Positions 48,888 to 62,100 are shown, counted from the stretch's first letter. The stretch is DNA of 64,000 nt from Sipunculus nudus (GCA_026874595.1 CM049318.1:8286741-8350740); one strand, 5' to 3'. Notes: a model not told the origin generated them from the sequence alone. Numbers and translations are program-made.

Positions 48888-49065
48888 CCCCTGTGCTCCT
48901 GAATGTACCTGATGAAGAGGCTGCGCGCCTTGCTACGTGAAGTTAAAAAAAAACTTTATGAGAACACCCTGGTTGATAAAATAAAGGCGACATATCTGTG
49001 CACATGGACAATAAAAATATGCTTTGGAGCGGGGGGAGGGGGGAGGGGGAGGGTAGGGGGGATCT

Positions 49066-49170
49066 AGTCCATACGTGGACCTCTAGCTATATCCTATGAT
49101 AGGCCTAGCTACTTCTGCTGGACGGACGTAATGTCCGTCCAGCAGAAGCTAGAGGTCCATGTATGGACTA
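49066..49170. repeat. Nested foldback (snapback) sequence
   Basis: An inner perfect hairpin, CTTCTGCTGGACGGAC (49112-49127) with its complement 49133-49148, has a 5-base loop. An outer pair, TAGTCCATACGTGGACC (from 49066) and the inverted GGTCCATGTATGGACTA (to 49170), has one mismatch. The whole ~105 bp can fold into one long structure. It directly precedes a poly-C MITE. Confidence 0.8.
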
Positions 49171-49321
49171 GGGCGGATCCAGGATTTTGGAAAGGGGAGG
49201 GTTACGCCACGGAAGACTGAAAGAAAACCTAAAAAAGGTCCTCTTGTCCGGGAAGAAGGGGGTCAGGGTCGCAAAATTTGATTTACCACCCCCCCCCCCC
49301 CCCCCGGATCCGCCACTAGGC
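49168..49321. mobile_element. Poly-C MITE (GCGGATCC ends)
   Basis: Starts TAGGGCGGATCCAGG and ends CCGGATCCGCCACTA, imperfect inverted termini. It has an internal GGGGAGGG and a long C run (49289-49306). The same end phrases occur at about 62590-62620 and, diverged, at 59563-59765. It has no coding capacity; a hAT-type MITE is the likeliest class. Confidence 0.65.
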
Positions 49322-49329
49322 CTATAGTT

Positions 49330-51830
49330 GGGGATGTGTCAGTGTGACCTTTCTTTGGAAAAGGACGCAATGATTTGCACAAAACATTCATTGTGTTTCT
49401 TGAACTTCTCAGTTTACAAGCCTGTCGTGAAAACAACTGGGACTTAATTTCTTAGTTGTGTGTCTAATAATATAGGTCAGTTTTATGTAATATTTAGAAG
49501 AAACTGAATTAAATATAATGCAATGCAATTCAGTGAGAACGGTAGAAAATATGATTGCCAAGTCCGCAGTGCGCAGTGCATATATCATCCATCAGCCAAA
49601 CTGATGTGAAAGACGACAATACTGTGGCCACATAAGGTTGACGCTTAAAGGGGCCCAATCATCTATCTGTCATTTATAAACTAAAGGGAATCCTTTGGGC
49701 TTTATAAAAATAGTCCAGAAAACATGGATATCACCGCACACAGGCTGTTTTTTTTGTTTATAAATATCAACGTGTTCATAATATGTGGGGGCGCCGCCAA
49801 AAAAAATCAAAACAAATTCAATAAGGGCATCTTGCAGCAAATCAGATAAGCCAGAGCTTTGCAAATGGCGTTTTTCAACAAATGTCCTTTCTACCTCTGC
49901 ATATATGCAACCTAATCCCCCCCCCCCCCCCCAAAAAAAAACTCTCTTAATATGTTACAAGGCTTTGTACAGGGAATACAAAAATCCCTTTCTGGGGATA
50001 TAGATTGGGGAAATCCTTTAAGTGTTTTATGAAGGGGGTGTCAAAGGTCCCTTGGATGGAAACTATGTAATTTTTTTCCGTAGAATCCAATGGGTCCAGG
50101 GGAACTTTCGGATTTTGCATATTAAATGAAATAATGTGCATATTTAAATAAATTAGCGAAAATTAATAAACAATAAAGTAATAAATTCAGAATATGGCAG
50201 GAGAACGACAGCTCTAGCATTGTTTATGGGAACGAATTATTCATTTTTTTATCACATATAACATAAGTTTATTCCAAACTAAGGTTTTTGATAAAAAAAG
50301 TAGATAGATTATTCAAATTAGGCAAATTTTCAAGTTTATTGTGTGTTTAAATGTTTCCTCTCGAAAAGAATATTACAAAATGGAATGATTGATGCTTTTA
50401 TTGACTCAGCCTAAAAATATTTTTTCATTATCATTTTGTAAAGTTAGTTTACACATATACATTTTTTTATCAACTAATTTGCATATGTATTTAGGTATAT
50501 GTTCAACATGAAAAAAAAATGATTTTTAAAAATATCAAATGGATGTCATTAGTTTACATCTATTCAGTGTAAATTAAATTGTATGTCTACTTGCTTAGGA
50601 GCCATGCGGTAATTAGTCTTCCCCTCGAATGGTCCGATGAATACGTAATTAGCTAATTTACATATTAAATGACTAATACTTTACATATTAAATGACTAAT
50701 GAAGGATAGGTTAAATCATGATTATCGCATTCATCTGTGTATATAAGCAAGCAGCACATGCATTCATGAGTTTCTCATGTCAAAGAACTCATTTTTACAT
50801 GTTAGAAGGCAATTTCCTAAAAAAAAAATACTGTGATTTTAAGTATTATTATCCTCAAGGGTCCAATGGCATAAGCAAGGTAAGAGTAGCAATAATTATA
50901 TATATATATTTTTTAATTTAGAACAGAGATATGAAAGTAAGACTTGTATCAGATAGTAACTAGTGAACAACAGGGAGATTATAAAACCCAAAGATATACA
51001 ATTATTATTCAGAAAAGTTCAAGGATGAAATTAATAAAACACAAAAGGAATTTGACTATTTCCTGTAAAGTGTTCATGATCTACATGTATTAAATGACTT
51101 AATAAAACAACAGCCTATAACAACATTTCCAACCCGGTGTGAACAAATGGTTAATCAAGTTTAATAATGAAAATACAAACGTGTGTTACAGCAAAGCTAA
51201 ACAAACTTCAAGGCATTTCAAATGCTTGAAGGTAAGAAAGGAACAAGAAGTGTCTGGTGAAGGAACGTTTCACCAGATGGCAGGTATTTGTATTACAAAA
51301 AGAGCAAAGAGAAGGACTGTAAGGACAGAACCTCCAACACAGAATTAGTCCAGGGTCTGAATATTCTACATCCGTTTACTCAGAACTTGGCCATTGTATT
51401 CTATTCTCAGTCAGTACATCAGAACTTTGAACCTCTCAGTATATTTTCATGGAATTTGGGTCCGTGATTTGTTTCTTCAAGCATCTCTGTTGTGTGTGTA
51501 AACCTGTGATCCTAACCTTCATAGTAAATGTAAAATCAGCTGAAATAGAAATGTTTTGTGAACAAGATAACTTTTGAACCACTCAGTAGTTTTGGTAAAA
51601 GTCAATACATGAATTCACAGATGATTTTAAAAACTTGTTACCTTGGCCTTCATCTAGGTCAAATCACCAGAATTCTAGATTTGTGAACCCTAGATCTTTT
51701 AAATTGGTCTATATATTTTTTTCCTTGAATCTGGGGATGGGTGGCCCATAGGGAGGAGAGATATATACCTACTTTTGAGTCGCAAAAACCAACTCATTCT
51801 AGCTCATTCATGGTCTTCTTATCCTGCATT
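49330..51830. other. Non-coding stretch
   Basis: AT-rich, with a poly-C/poly-A run (49917-49940) and no exon, TIR or tandem array that I can support. Short frames on both strands look accidental. Confidence 0.45.
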
Positions 51831-51834
51831 AGAA

Positions 51835-52370
51835 TAAAAAATATGTTATTACATGCTGCATCAGTAAAATCAGTATGTTTCTATTGTCCTCACATTTAGT
51901 ATCAATTTAATCAAAACATGTCATTTATTTTCATATTACTCACTTATAAAATAAGAATTTGTCTTTTATCGGCACATTCTGTATCATCATAATTACATAT
52001 TTTATCGTCACATTTTGCCTTAATGCTGTCAGAATGTGTCTTAATCCTCACATTTTTCATCATTTTAATGTTAATGTTCTACATTTATAAAATCGGAATA
52101 TGTCTCTTCTCTTCAAATTTGCATTGCCACAGCTTTTCTTAGGTGTTCATATTCTTCATCATAACAAACAGAACTGGTCCATCGCCTTCAATTTTTTCTA
52201 TCAATTCAGTCAGAACTTGTATATTGCCTTGACATTTCGCATAAATACAATCAGAACGTTCAATTGTTTTCACATTTTGTATAAAAAAAGTCAGAAATTG
52301 TCTATTTTCTTCTCATTCTGCCTCATGATTATACTAACTTGTCTGTGTCTTCACATTTTCGTGGCTTACA
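51835..52370. repeat. Degenerate tandem repeat (TCACATTTTGTATCAT units)
   Basis: Loosely repeated units of about 45-80 bp share CTTCACATTTTGTATCAT and TCAGAAnnTGTCTATT (about 51880, 51960, 52000, 52030, 52100, 52230, 52270, 52310). It is strongly diverged. The 124-codon frame 52100-52474 is repeat-derived for most of its length. Confidence 0.5.
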
Positions 52371-52474
52371 CAGATGCGGCTGGCTTGGACAAAACGACGG
52401 CTGACTTTATTAAAAAGCCGAGTTTCGTGGCTCCTCTTGGCTTGCAAAATTTCGGCTGGCTTAAACTGACCTGA

Positions 52475-53585
52475 AGCCTACTCGTTTGATGATGTTACAA
52501 TGTACCCGTTATATTTCAAGAAGTAATCTACGTTACATGTGACCCCTATTTTCATATATATTTACTCTAAATGCAAACTGTTTAGACTTTGTATTGTGTA
52601 AAACTATACAGTTACTATTTCTTTCATGTGGATACACAATTTATTTGAATGGTATTTATTATTTTAGGATTTCAAGATATAACACAGAATGTGTTCAGTT
52701 TCAAACTTTTTCGTTGAAAATGAGAGTTTAATAAATTTATATTTTAATTCATTCATTCCTTAAATTCAAAGATTGTAATATTGTTAATTGCCAATTAAGA
52801 ATATCTCAGACGTTTCTCATTTATGGCATACTTGATAATCATAAAATGATATTTGCAGCTGAACTTAATATATGGATTATTTTCTACCCAGGTAGTAAAA
52901 TCCTCGAATCGCAGGTTTTCAAGTGATTATTTTACATCTCTTTCTTGAAATTTCACTTCCTACCAGGATCCCATTTATAGCTGACCCGAAAGCCTCACTG
53001 CAGTCGGTAAAGTATTTACATATAAAACAATACTATTATGAAACCATACATGACAACGGTAACACTTTGCGAGCTTTACATAAAACATAAATTCAATTGT
53101 TTGAGCAAATATATTTTATTGACGTAACATGTACATATGGAACAAGTAACATTTCTTACACAAATATATAAAATACATCAACGGTGCAGGATGTTATTCG
53201 CTGATGAATACATATGGTTCTTAACATTTCTGTTCTTAGACACACAGAAATCACAGGTCCTTTAAAGCATATTATTATTGATAGTACCACTATAAAAGTA
53301 CTCTATATTACTGTTGTAGAGGTGTGCATAGATCAAACACATGGCATGTTTATTTATAAGACATTTTCTGCACATACACAATGGCACCAGGCCAAACAAA
53401 TCACAGCCAAGGAACGACGTTTTAGGGGCAAGATCCGAAGAATTCGCTGGAAACTACCAGCTTCGCATCATCCGTTATCCACCTGCCTTTACACCTTTTT
53501 AGCAATTTAGCAGCGCAGCGGCGCATGAAAAAAAAGTCATAAGCGCAAATCACGCGGCCAGATTTATACAAGAGCATGCATCTGC
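52475..53585. other. Non-coding stretch
   Basis: I see no domain-bearing exon or element here. Confidence 0.4.
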
Positions 53586-53589
53586 TGGT

Positions 53590-53915
53590 AAAGGTTTGTG
53601 GGACTTGAAATCTACGGCCCACAGTGCACCGGGCCTTCTAAATACACCTGTGGCGTTTTTATAAATGTAGTGAAGAGGGTTCTACACTCCGTTTAAATAT
53701 TTTGGATAAGATTTGTTTCAAAGCAGACAAAAACAAATGGGTGCTTTAGTGTTAAGGACTTCACGGTATAAGTAATATTTTGTAATGTAAAATGTGAAAT
53801 GTAAATAGAAGATGTTTCCTTGAAATGTAACAAATTTGAATTTTAAAATTTGACAGTTGAGACAAGTATTCCCCGGCCGTACTACTGTGCCTAACAAGAA
53901 GAGGTGGCTTTTAAG
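53590..53915. repeat. Duplicated block, paralogue of 63.29-63.60 kb
   Basis: Shares in order, with 63290-63605, GCACCGGGnCTTCTnAATACACC, ATAAATGTAGTGAAGAGG, GTAATATTTTGTAA, GAAATGTAAAnAGA, TGTTTCCTT, ATGTAACAAATT and TTTGACnGTTGAG. The second block lies just upstream of the Ig receptor exons, so this could mark the 5' flank of a lost or distant paralogue, or simply a repeat. Confidence 0.65.
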
Positions 53916-54684
53916 TTGAAATGACCTCTGACGGACGGGTGAGCGCAACAATGAAATAAATGCGACATATGGTGCACTTGTCGATTTCTCTAATGAAAGT
54001 TTGTGTATATGTAAGTAAAACTTCTTTTTTCAACGGAATGTATTTTTGTTATAATTGGGAATAAAATAAAACAAAATAGATACACTTTTCATTTAAAATT
54101 GGAAGGTAAAGTATTTAACAGAGAAAGCAAAGAATAACAATATCACACCAGAAAATATTTCCTTTTCAGAAAGAAATCTTTGTAATACCGGTATATATAA
54201 AAGGGCATGTCGGCTGATATCGGTATCAGTGACCGGACCTTAAATTGATTCATTCCTCGGTGTCAAAATTACCACGGTATTACATCGATCCCCGATTATA
54301 CAAAAAAAAAAAATACGTTTAAACTTTTTACAAATATTTACAAGTATTAAGTGTGTTGGTTTAAACAATATTTTATTGCAAAACAAAGCAATGAGGATTG
54401 GAAAACAGGGCATAGCCTTATATCAATTCCTCTCCTCCATCAATATCTTATTAAATAATCCTCTGTATAAAACACATTTACATTGTTACATTATGCTGTT
54501 GATACACGGATTACGTAATATGGCAAACAACTGACATAAATATGTTAATCTATATTTACATATATATGGGACATAATACCTGAACAATACAAGCAATGAC
54601 TAAACAAAATAAAATAAATTATTTACAATTGGAGAAAATTACCTTATATAATTTACTAACCTCTAATATTTCCTAAATTTAAAT
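53916..54684. other. AT-rich non-coding stretch
   Basis: No gene or structured repeat recognised. Confidence 0.4.
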
Positions 54685-55200
54685 TTACTTAAAACATTTA
54701 GTTGCCACTATAAACCGCTGTATATTATCAAAAAATTCACAATTCTCTGTTACAGACAGATTATTGCTTCCATGAAGTAAGATATATTCACTTCTGTACT
54801 GCATTGATACCTTCGTAAAGAGTTCTTCTCTCCTATTCACATAAAGGGGGAAATACAAAAAATAGTGCTCAGGGGTCTCCACCGCGAGACCACAAGAGCA
54901 AAGCAGATTTTCTAGACAATGGTTTTTAAATAAATGTCCATTCAGGGAGCTGTGACCAAGACGCATTCTTGTATGATGTATTTGTGCCTGTCGGTTACCC
55001 ATGAACTGACTGTAATATTTGGGGGGCTTCTGCACATTTCTTTCTAAATTTTTCATGAAAATTGAGACGGATGGGCTGTTTCTTGTAATTGGATCTAACG
55101 TATTCCACAAACAGGTCGTTGATAAAAGGAAACTCTTTTGCCGTAAAGACGTACGAGCTGCTGGCGGACGCAGATTTTACCTGTTACGCAATTCATATCC
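54685..55200 (-). pseudogene. LINE ORF2 C-terminal fragment
   Basis: From about 55200 downwards: AARTSLRQKSFLLSTT, LWNTLDPITRNSPSVSIF, HHTRMRLGHSSLN, then CSCGLAVETPEHYFLYFPLY and a final helical stretch ending at 54685. This is the standard C-terminal region of CR1/Jockey-like LINE proteins, including the CxC/H-Y-F-x-x-C-like knuckle (here F-P for C-P). One in-frame TAA lies near 55180. The abrupt 5' end fits typical LINE 5' truncation. Confidence 0.8.
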
Positions 55201-55399
55201 ATTGTGTTCTGAAAGACTGGTCTATAGTCCAACTTTTATATCAATTAAATTCTGGGGTAAACATGTATGTTATGGAGCAACTGTACATTTATAACATATT
55301 ATATTTTCAGTTATATTCACATTACACGACTGTATTCATAATACTCACATATGTAAGTCTAAAATAACAATATAATATATAACGGTATTCAATATTATC

Positions 55400-56104
55400 T
55401 GTAAATTCCATTGTATGTATCTGTCACTACATATACAAATTAAAAAAAAGTTTTAAACAATTTAAGCCTACAGAGTTTGTATCCGTGAGTGTGTTAATGG
55501 TATTATCTTTGCTTCAGGAAATAATGGCTGTTACCTTTAGGTCAAGCAAACATGTTCCAAATCTCATTACCGGGTATATTATCATATAACACTCGTGCCA
55601 TTAAAAGAATATTGATATATATTTGACATGAATTCAACACAGTTCCTGGAGGAAACACATTTTTTTCTATTTATTTTTCGACAAAAAAACTTGAGGTTGT
55701 GTGATTTGTTCAAAAACTTTTGGCACTTTTATGAGCATTGTCAACTCAACACTGTAAATTCCATTGTATGTATCTGTTAAATGCATATACAAATTTAAAA
55801 AAGAAAGTAAATATTTTTTACAACAATTTAAGCGTACAGAGTTCGTATCCGTGAGTGTGTTAATGGTATTATCTCTGCTTCGGGGAATAATAGCTGTTAC
55901 TTTTAGGTCAAGCAAACATATTCCAAATCTCATTATATTATCATATAACACACGCGCCATTAAAAAAATATTGATATATATTTGACATGAATTGAACACA
56001 GTTCCTGAAGGAAACACATTTTTCTATTTATTTTTTGACAAAAAAACTTGAGGTTGTGTGATTTGTTCAAAAACTATTGGCACATCTATGAGCACTGTCA
56101 ACTC
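55400..56104. repeat. ~352-bp tandem duplication
   Basis: 55400-55752 and 55753-56104 are collinear copies (ATTCCATTGTATGTATCTGT, GTATCCGTGAGTGTGTTAAT, ACTTGAGGTTGTGTGATTTG), over 90% alike with small indels. No coding role; the 116- and 73-codon frames here are unsupported. Confidence 0.85.
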
Positions 56105-57746
56105 GGCAGTAAGCTCACTGACATTGGAACCCTCCCCCCAGTGACTAAAACTCACTATTTCTGACACTGTTAGCCCCAAATTTTCAGGGAAGAATAATTC
56201 TCAAACTAACAGAATCAGTTTGAGAACTGACGTTCATTTACCAGCTGCAGTCAATATATCATTTAACTGTCACTGGATATTAATAATTAAATTTGTAAAA
56301 ATCAACTTTTTTATACAATAAATATGGGGATTACCTGTCAATTAAAAGAACGCAATCAATATTCAAATTAAGAACCCTTGGCAATACATGTTCATCAATA
56401 ATATAAGAATTCGAGTATTTGATGATGACCAATGATTCTTGGGGACTCTCAGAACTATCACAGCAGAAAGGTCACAGAGGACATTACCATGGTAACAGCA
56501 AGTATCTGTGGAACCAATAGCCTTTGTCCATCACTTGATATTCCTGTGAAAAGAGTGAATAGGGAGCTTGAACTACACGTACAATAGTGAATGACAAATA
56601 TCTATAATTCACCTATTTCAATTATTAAATTTAATATCAATATTAAAAATCACATTCACAAGTTTGATTGGAAATATCTACCATTATCATAACATTATGG
56701 GCCATTGCTGACGTTTATTTCATAAACGTATTGGTTCCGGGAAAAACAGAAGATTTAGGTGGTCATTTTCATGGCGTGCTACGAAATTTTGCTTACCGGA
56801 GGCCCACCAAGTGTTGATGTTATCACAATATACAGTTTATTGTCCACGTGACAGTTTGCTTGGTATAATAGAGATACATGATTAATTGTGTATGACTTTA
56901 ACCAAACATGGAAAACCTGATTGGAAAAATGAATCAACTGCTCCTAACAATCATGAGAAATTTCAACAGGACACAATCATCATTTGCACTAAGCGAATAT
57001 GTGAAAGCTGAAACCTTTATTCACTACATCACTCTGAGCCTGTTAATTTCACGTCCAGTTCAAATGTAACATATAATTTTATTTTTATTTTTATAATTTT
57101 TCTCAAATTCAGTCAAATTTTTTCCATCACGTCCGATTCAGTTCCAGTACAGTTAAGATAGGACCCAAGATCTGCACAGTTTGGCACGACCAGGAAGTTT
57201 TTATCTTCAAGCTTATATTTGCAAAAAGTTATTAGTTTATTTTTTTGCTTAAGATCCAATACAGTATAAGATCAGATACAGGGGTGAACCTTATAGAATT
57301 TCTCATCAGTTGAGATAGGTTTTGATGAAGTCAGATATATTACAAGCCATTAAATGTTTAATATGTTATCTTTATCAAACATGTTATTCCAAGCTTCTGG
57401 CAACATCTTGAAAATTGTCAGTAAATTTACATGGAACTACAAGCAAACACCTCCAGATTCTTTTTGTTTGTATCATGTTTCTTACATGTTATTAATTCAA
57501 TTTTTCAAATTTTGTTTTAAACCGTGTTCACTTTAAATCACAAGCTCGTTCAGCTTTTCACTCCATAACACGGAGAATTCACGTCTTAGTGACCAACTTT
57601 TCATTTTTTTTTACAGAGGACCTATCTGACCCAGTCGGTCACGTGCGAAATTTGATCTCCTAGAGTAATTGGGTTACTGTCCGTGACCTGTTAACGGGGG
57701 AACAATGGCTTTTAAGGTTTCCACTCCATTAATTGTCGAATAAAAG
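56105..57746. other. 3' flank of the Ig gene, no gene seen
   Basis: Non-coding as far as I can tell. It would include the 3' UTR of the minus-strand Ig gene. No clear exon on either strand. Confidence 0.4.
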
Positions 57747-58506
57747 TCAGAGTGACCTACTATCAGTTTTCCCAGGTGACCGATTAGGAGGTTTAAACTT
57801 CTTAACCTTTAATATAACGAGCTGTGGCCGGATACACGACGAACAAAGGATCAGGCCTATAGCTAAGAGGAATATCGAACTAACAAACATGAACAAATGT
57901 GTGCATGTGAATAAGAAAAAATCGAACCTGTCAGGTTAGTTGTCGTATTTGCTGTACCTTCCACCGCTAAAATGAAACAATAAATAATATTTATACATAT
58001 ACCTAGGGTTGTATTTAACTTATGTAAATGTAAACATTTTACTTGAAATATTTAAATATGGATTCAACTTGCTGGCATCACATCAAAATCTTTCACTGAA
58101 AGTAATAATATGATAAAATAATCTTTGATACTGAACACAAAACATTTATATACCTGTATAACTATTAAAAGTTTTAACAGCGGCAGCAATATGAGTTGTA
58201 GGAACATAAAATTTTATAATATAAAAGTAGCAGCTCTATAGTGGGAATGGGACATACCCGGGAAAGCCGTGGTCTGTCCGCCTGAATCTGAAATAGCAAA
58301 CACATTTTGAAGAAAAATCATTAAAAATTAATAAAAAATAAAATACTCGTTGTGTTCACCTATAAGTATGGTACTAAAATAAAAAAAATAATTAAACATG
58401 CAAGTTGAAGGAAAAAAATACCAATAAAACATGCCTGAAACCACTACATGTATTTTTTCACATTTGTTCAGGAAGCACGGAAAACTTTTCTGTGTATTCA
58501 TGTTTC

Positions 58507-58581
<75 letters not shown>

Positions 58582-58974
58582 AAGATAACACTGCCGATGA
58601 CCTACCTGTTACATACACGGTGTGTCTCAGACTCAGAAATACACCGCCGCCATGTAATTCACATTGAAATATCCCCTGATCGTCTCTTCTTAAATCTATA
58701 ACAAAATCAGATTTAATTGAATGGATTAAGTGTAATCAACCAACATTTTAGCCTATTAGAAAGAAGTCTATTTCAATGATAACTTGAATGCTTCTTGAAG
58801 GAAATTTAAAAGATTCTGAAGTAAAGCAAAGAACCGTAAAGCTAAGAACCTTTATGGACTTATAACTGAAATTGACGTAAGAATTGATGAAGGAATCCTA
58901 TGTAAGAAAAAAATGCCTTAAGGTGGGTGACAAATTAATTTTATTTACTGCAATGCTTGCTGAGGAGGGAGAAC

Positions 58975-59039
<65 letters not shown>

Positions 59040-59128
59040 TTAGCTCAGTAGTTGATTTGTTATTCGGTTTGGAGAGTAGTGTGACTTCATCTTGCTTTCT
59101 TTGTCGCAAATAAGTTTGTTATGTCAGA

Positions 59129-59163
<35 letters not shown>

Positions 59164-62100
59164 TATTTTATGTTTCAAAGAGTGCATAAAAGATCACTAA
59201 AGATCATCGGGTGATCACAAAATGTTAGTAGTTCACAGTTCAATATCTCCATTTGTTAGGTCGGATCATGCTAGTTCAACTATTATCTTAATGTAATATA
59301 GTCCTGATAAAGAAACGGTGTCAAATATTCTTTAAAAGTCAGTGTTGCTCACAAGCAAACAAGGTATAAAATGAGACCATTTACAATATATCAGCGCACC
59401 ACCCTTTAATTTAAGATATATACTGATATAAAAAAACTGTTCTTTAACATCCAGAGAGGATGGTGTTTACTATAATGGGTTAATTTTATTAAAATAGAGA
59501 CGCAATTATCTCTGTGACTTTCAACCAAAATGACATGACAGGTAACATCTCCGAAGTTAACCCAGTGGTGGATACAGGATTTATAAAAAGCTGAGGTCCT
59601 AACCCGGAGGACTTATAAAAAAACTATAAAAAACACCGGTCCGGTTAAGGAGGGGTCTAGATCTCTAGATAGGTCAATAACTTTGAAAAAAGGTTGCGGT
59701 CGTTGAAGGAGGGGGGGGGGGGGTGGAGTCTAGACACCCCCCCCCCCCCCCCGGACCCGCTTCTGTTACCTGATATTGTAAGGTTGTAGATGCTTGTTGT
59801 TCCTGTTTGTAAAGTTGCTTTATATCTTGAGCTGTACATGTCCGTGACTTTTTGTCCTGTAGCGATGATTGTTAATTTCTTCTGGTTGAATTGGCTTTTC
59901 CTCCACAGAAACACGTCACCAATCTGCACATTTTTCATCTCGCATGCCAGCTCAGCCGTATCTCCTGACCTCATCTTTCTTTCCACTGGTTCATAAGTGA
60001 TCGTCTTTGGAGACGCTGGAAAGAAACAAATGAAAGAAAAATAAATAATAAATATGCATTCTCAGGAATGCAGGCCTATGCCTTGTGGACGGACCTTATT
60101 GTGATATGCTACCCAAGCCGTGTTTGCATTCACTTATTTTTCACTAATTATCCCCTGGCAACGAAGTTGCGAAGGGGATTTAGCAACGCCTCTGTTCGTG
60201 CGTCCGTCTGTCCGTCCGTCCTTCTGTCCATCCGGAATTGGCTTGTGGATCGATTTCAAGCCAAACCGTTTGACCTAAAACTTTCATCTTGCACATATGG
60301 CTCACACACCTATACATGGAGAACCCTATCGATTTTGAGGTCACGGGGTCAAAGGTCACGGCAACAGGGCCCAATTCTTGAAAAAAGCTTGTTGACCTAT
60401 TTTAAGCCAAAACGTTTGATCAAAACCTTTCATCTTGCACATATGGCTCACCCATCCATACATGAAGAACCATATCGATTATTAGGTCAAGGGGTCAAAG
60501 GTCACGGCCGAAGGGCCAACTTCTTGAAAAAGGTTGTCGACCCATTTACAGCCAAACCTTTTGACCTAAACCTTTCATCTTGCACATATGGCTCACTCAC
60601 CAATGGATGAAGAACCCTTTCTGTTTTTAGGTCATAGGGTCAAAGGTCACGACCACAGCGCCAAATTCTTGAAAAAGCTTGTGAACCCATTTGAAGCCAA
60701 ACCGTTTGACAAAAACCTTTCATCTTGCAAATATGGCTCACCCACCCATGGGTGAGGACCCCTTTAGATTTTGAAGTCACTGGGTCAAAGGTCACAGCAA
60801 CAGGGCCCATTTCTTGAAAAAGCTTGTTGACCCATTTCAAGCCAAACCGTTTGACCAAAACCTTTCATCTTGCACATTTAGTTTATGGTCAAAGGAGCAA
60901 AGGTCAAGGCCATAGAGATGCCCTCCTCGTTTTCACACTGTGTAATACACCCTTTCTAATTATGGCCCGTGCAAGGGATGCTTCGCTTTGCGGTGCCCCT
61001 TATTATTATTCACTGAAGGACCCATACCCCCTGGTTTATTCGTGTGTTATTGACTATACATTTGTGAATAATTCTGGTAGTCCTTCCTGGACCCGGATCA
61101 TGAGGCGGAATCACACCAAAATCTCATCGATTCATCCTATGCTTATTTCCCAAAATGCCCTTAAAATTTCACGAGATTCCGTTAATAAATTACCCGATGC
61201 TGTGACAAATACACACACACACACAGACTCACACACACACGAACAGGGATAAGTGCATATCCCCCTGACAGAGGTAACTGAAAATGTAAAAACCTGACGC
61301 TGCTTAGGATTTGGACGTGGCAAAATGGTTGGGGAGTCTGATTCTATAGTTGAGGGTCCACGACTTTTCGCTGGAGTTTGCCTGGATGCTATGTATATCG
61401 GTTCATAATTTACAATTACTAGTTACCGATTTAAAGTTCCCAGTCGAATGGAGTAAAAAGGGTAGTTGTCGGATCTCTTCCCCCCCCCCCCCACAAACAT
61501 ACACATATACACAAAGCGTCACAGTTCGGACCCTCTAAAATGCTTTGATCAGGTCCACGATATGAACCCTGCATATTAATGTTATATGCACAGGACTGAA
61601 ATCTAAACATGGGAGATGCATTTCTCCCATATTCAACAATTGTTCTCTACATGAACACCCTTTCTCTCTCATTTTCACATTTGTTCAAAGTATAACTTGT
61701 CAGTACGGTGCATAAATTCATTAATGATACCCTTTTTTATATTCATGTGTAATAGTTATAATGGAAACAGAGACCATCTTATCTAATTAATTGATTAAAC
61801 TCACGTATAATGTTCATCCTTGCTGACTCTTGTTTTGTGTAAATCTCTGACCCGTCAGATCCTGTAACAGCGGCTCTACAGACAAAAGTTCGGCCGTGGT
61901 CGGTAGGTTCCGGGGAGAAAGAGGTGCTGGTAAATGTCAAAATGTGCTTGATAACCTGCAAAATACGTGTCACATAAATCATTACTTCACAGAATATAGT
62001 TTTACAGTACGACACGTAAGCTTTGAAGAATAACAAGAATATAATCAGATTAAAGCACATTCCTTGATAGACCAAGGCTCGATGTTTCCTGTACTGCAAA

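Larger units (their letters stand above)
39201..48932 (-). pseudogene. Coding exon of an unrecognised gene, split by MULE-type insertions
   Basis: Read on the minus strand, host-side pieces are 48932-48888, then 47010 down to about 46974, then about 39327 down to 39201. Removing the elements at 47020-48887, 41340-46968 and 39328-41335, with one copy of each TSD, leaves one frame of about 60 codons. It starts after a splice acceptor (TTAACTTCACGTAG, 48933) and ends at a donor (GAAG-GTAAGC, 39200). It contains SLFIRYIQEHRG, MCPCKKLQL, NHWLHQREFVSLF and MFTVDSTHNMPRI. No stop interrupts it, and both insertion points close in frame. I do not recognise the protein; a host gene or an older transposon gene are both possible. 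As found, the exon is separated by about 9.6 kb and cannot be functional unless the insertions are spliced out. Confidence 0.6.

Noticed and set aside
52100-52474. 124-codon plus-strand frame as a secreted protein
   Set aside because: Most of it lies in a degenerate tandem repeat, and neither a start context nor exon structure supports it.
60068-60610. 180-codon plus-strand frame
   Set aside because: It lies entirely in a five-unit non-coding repeat within an Ig-gene intron and shows the unit repeated, not a domain.
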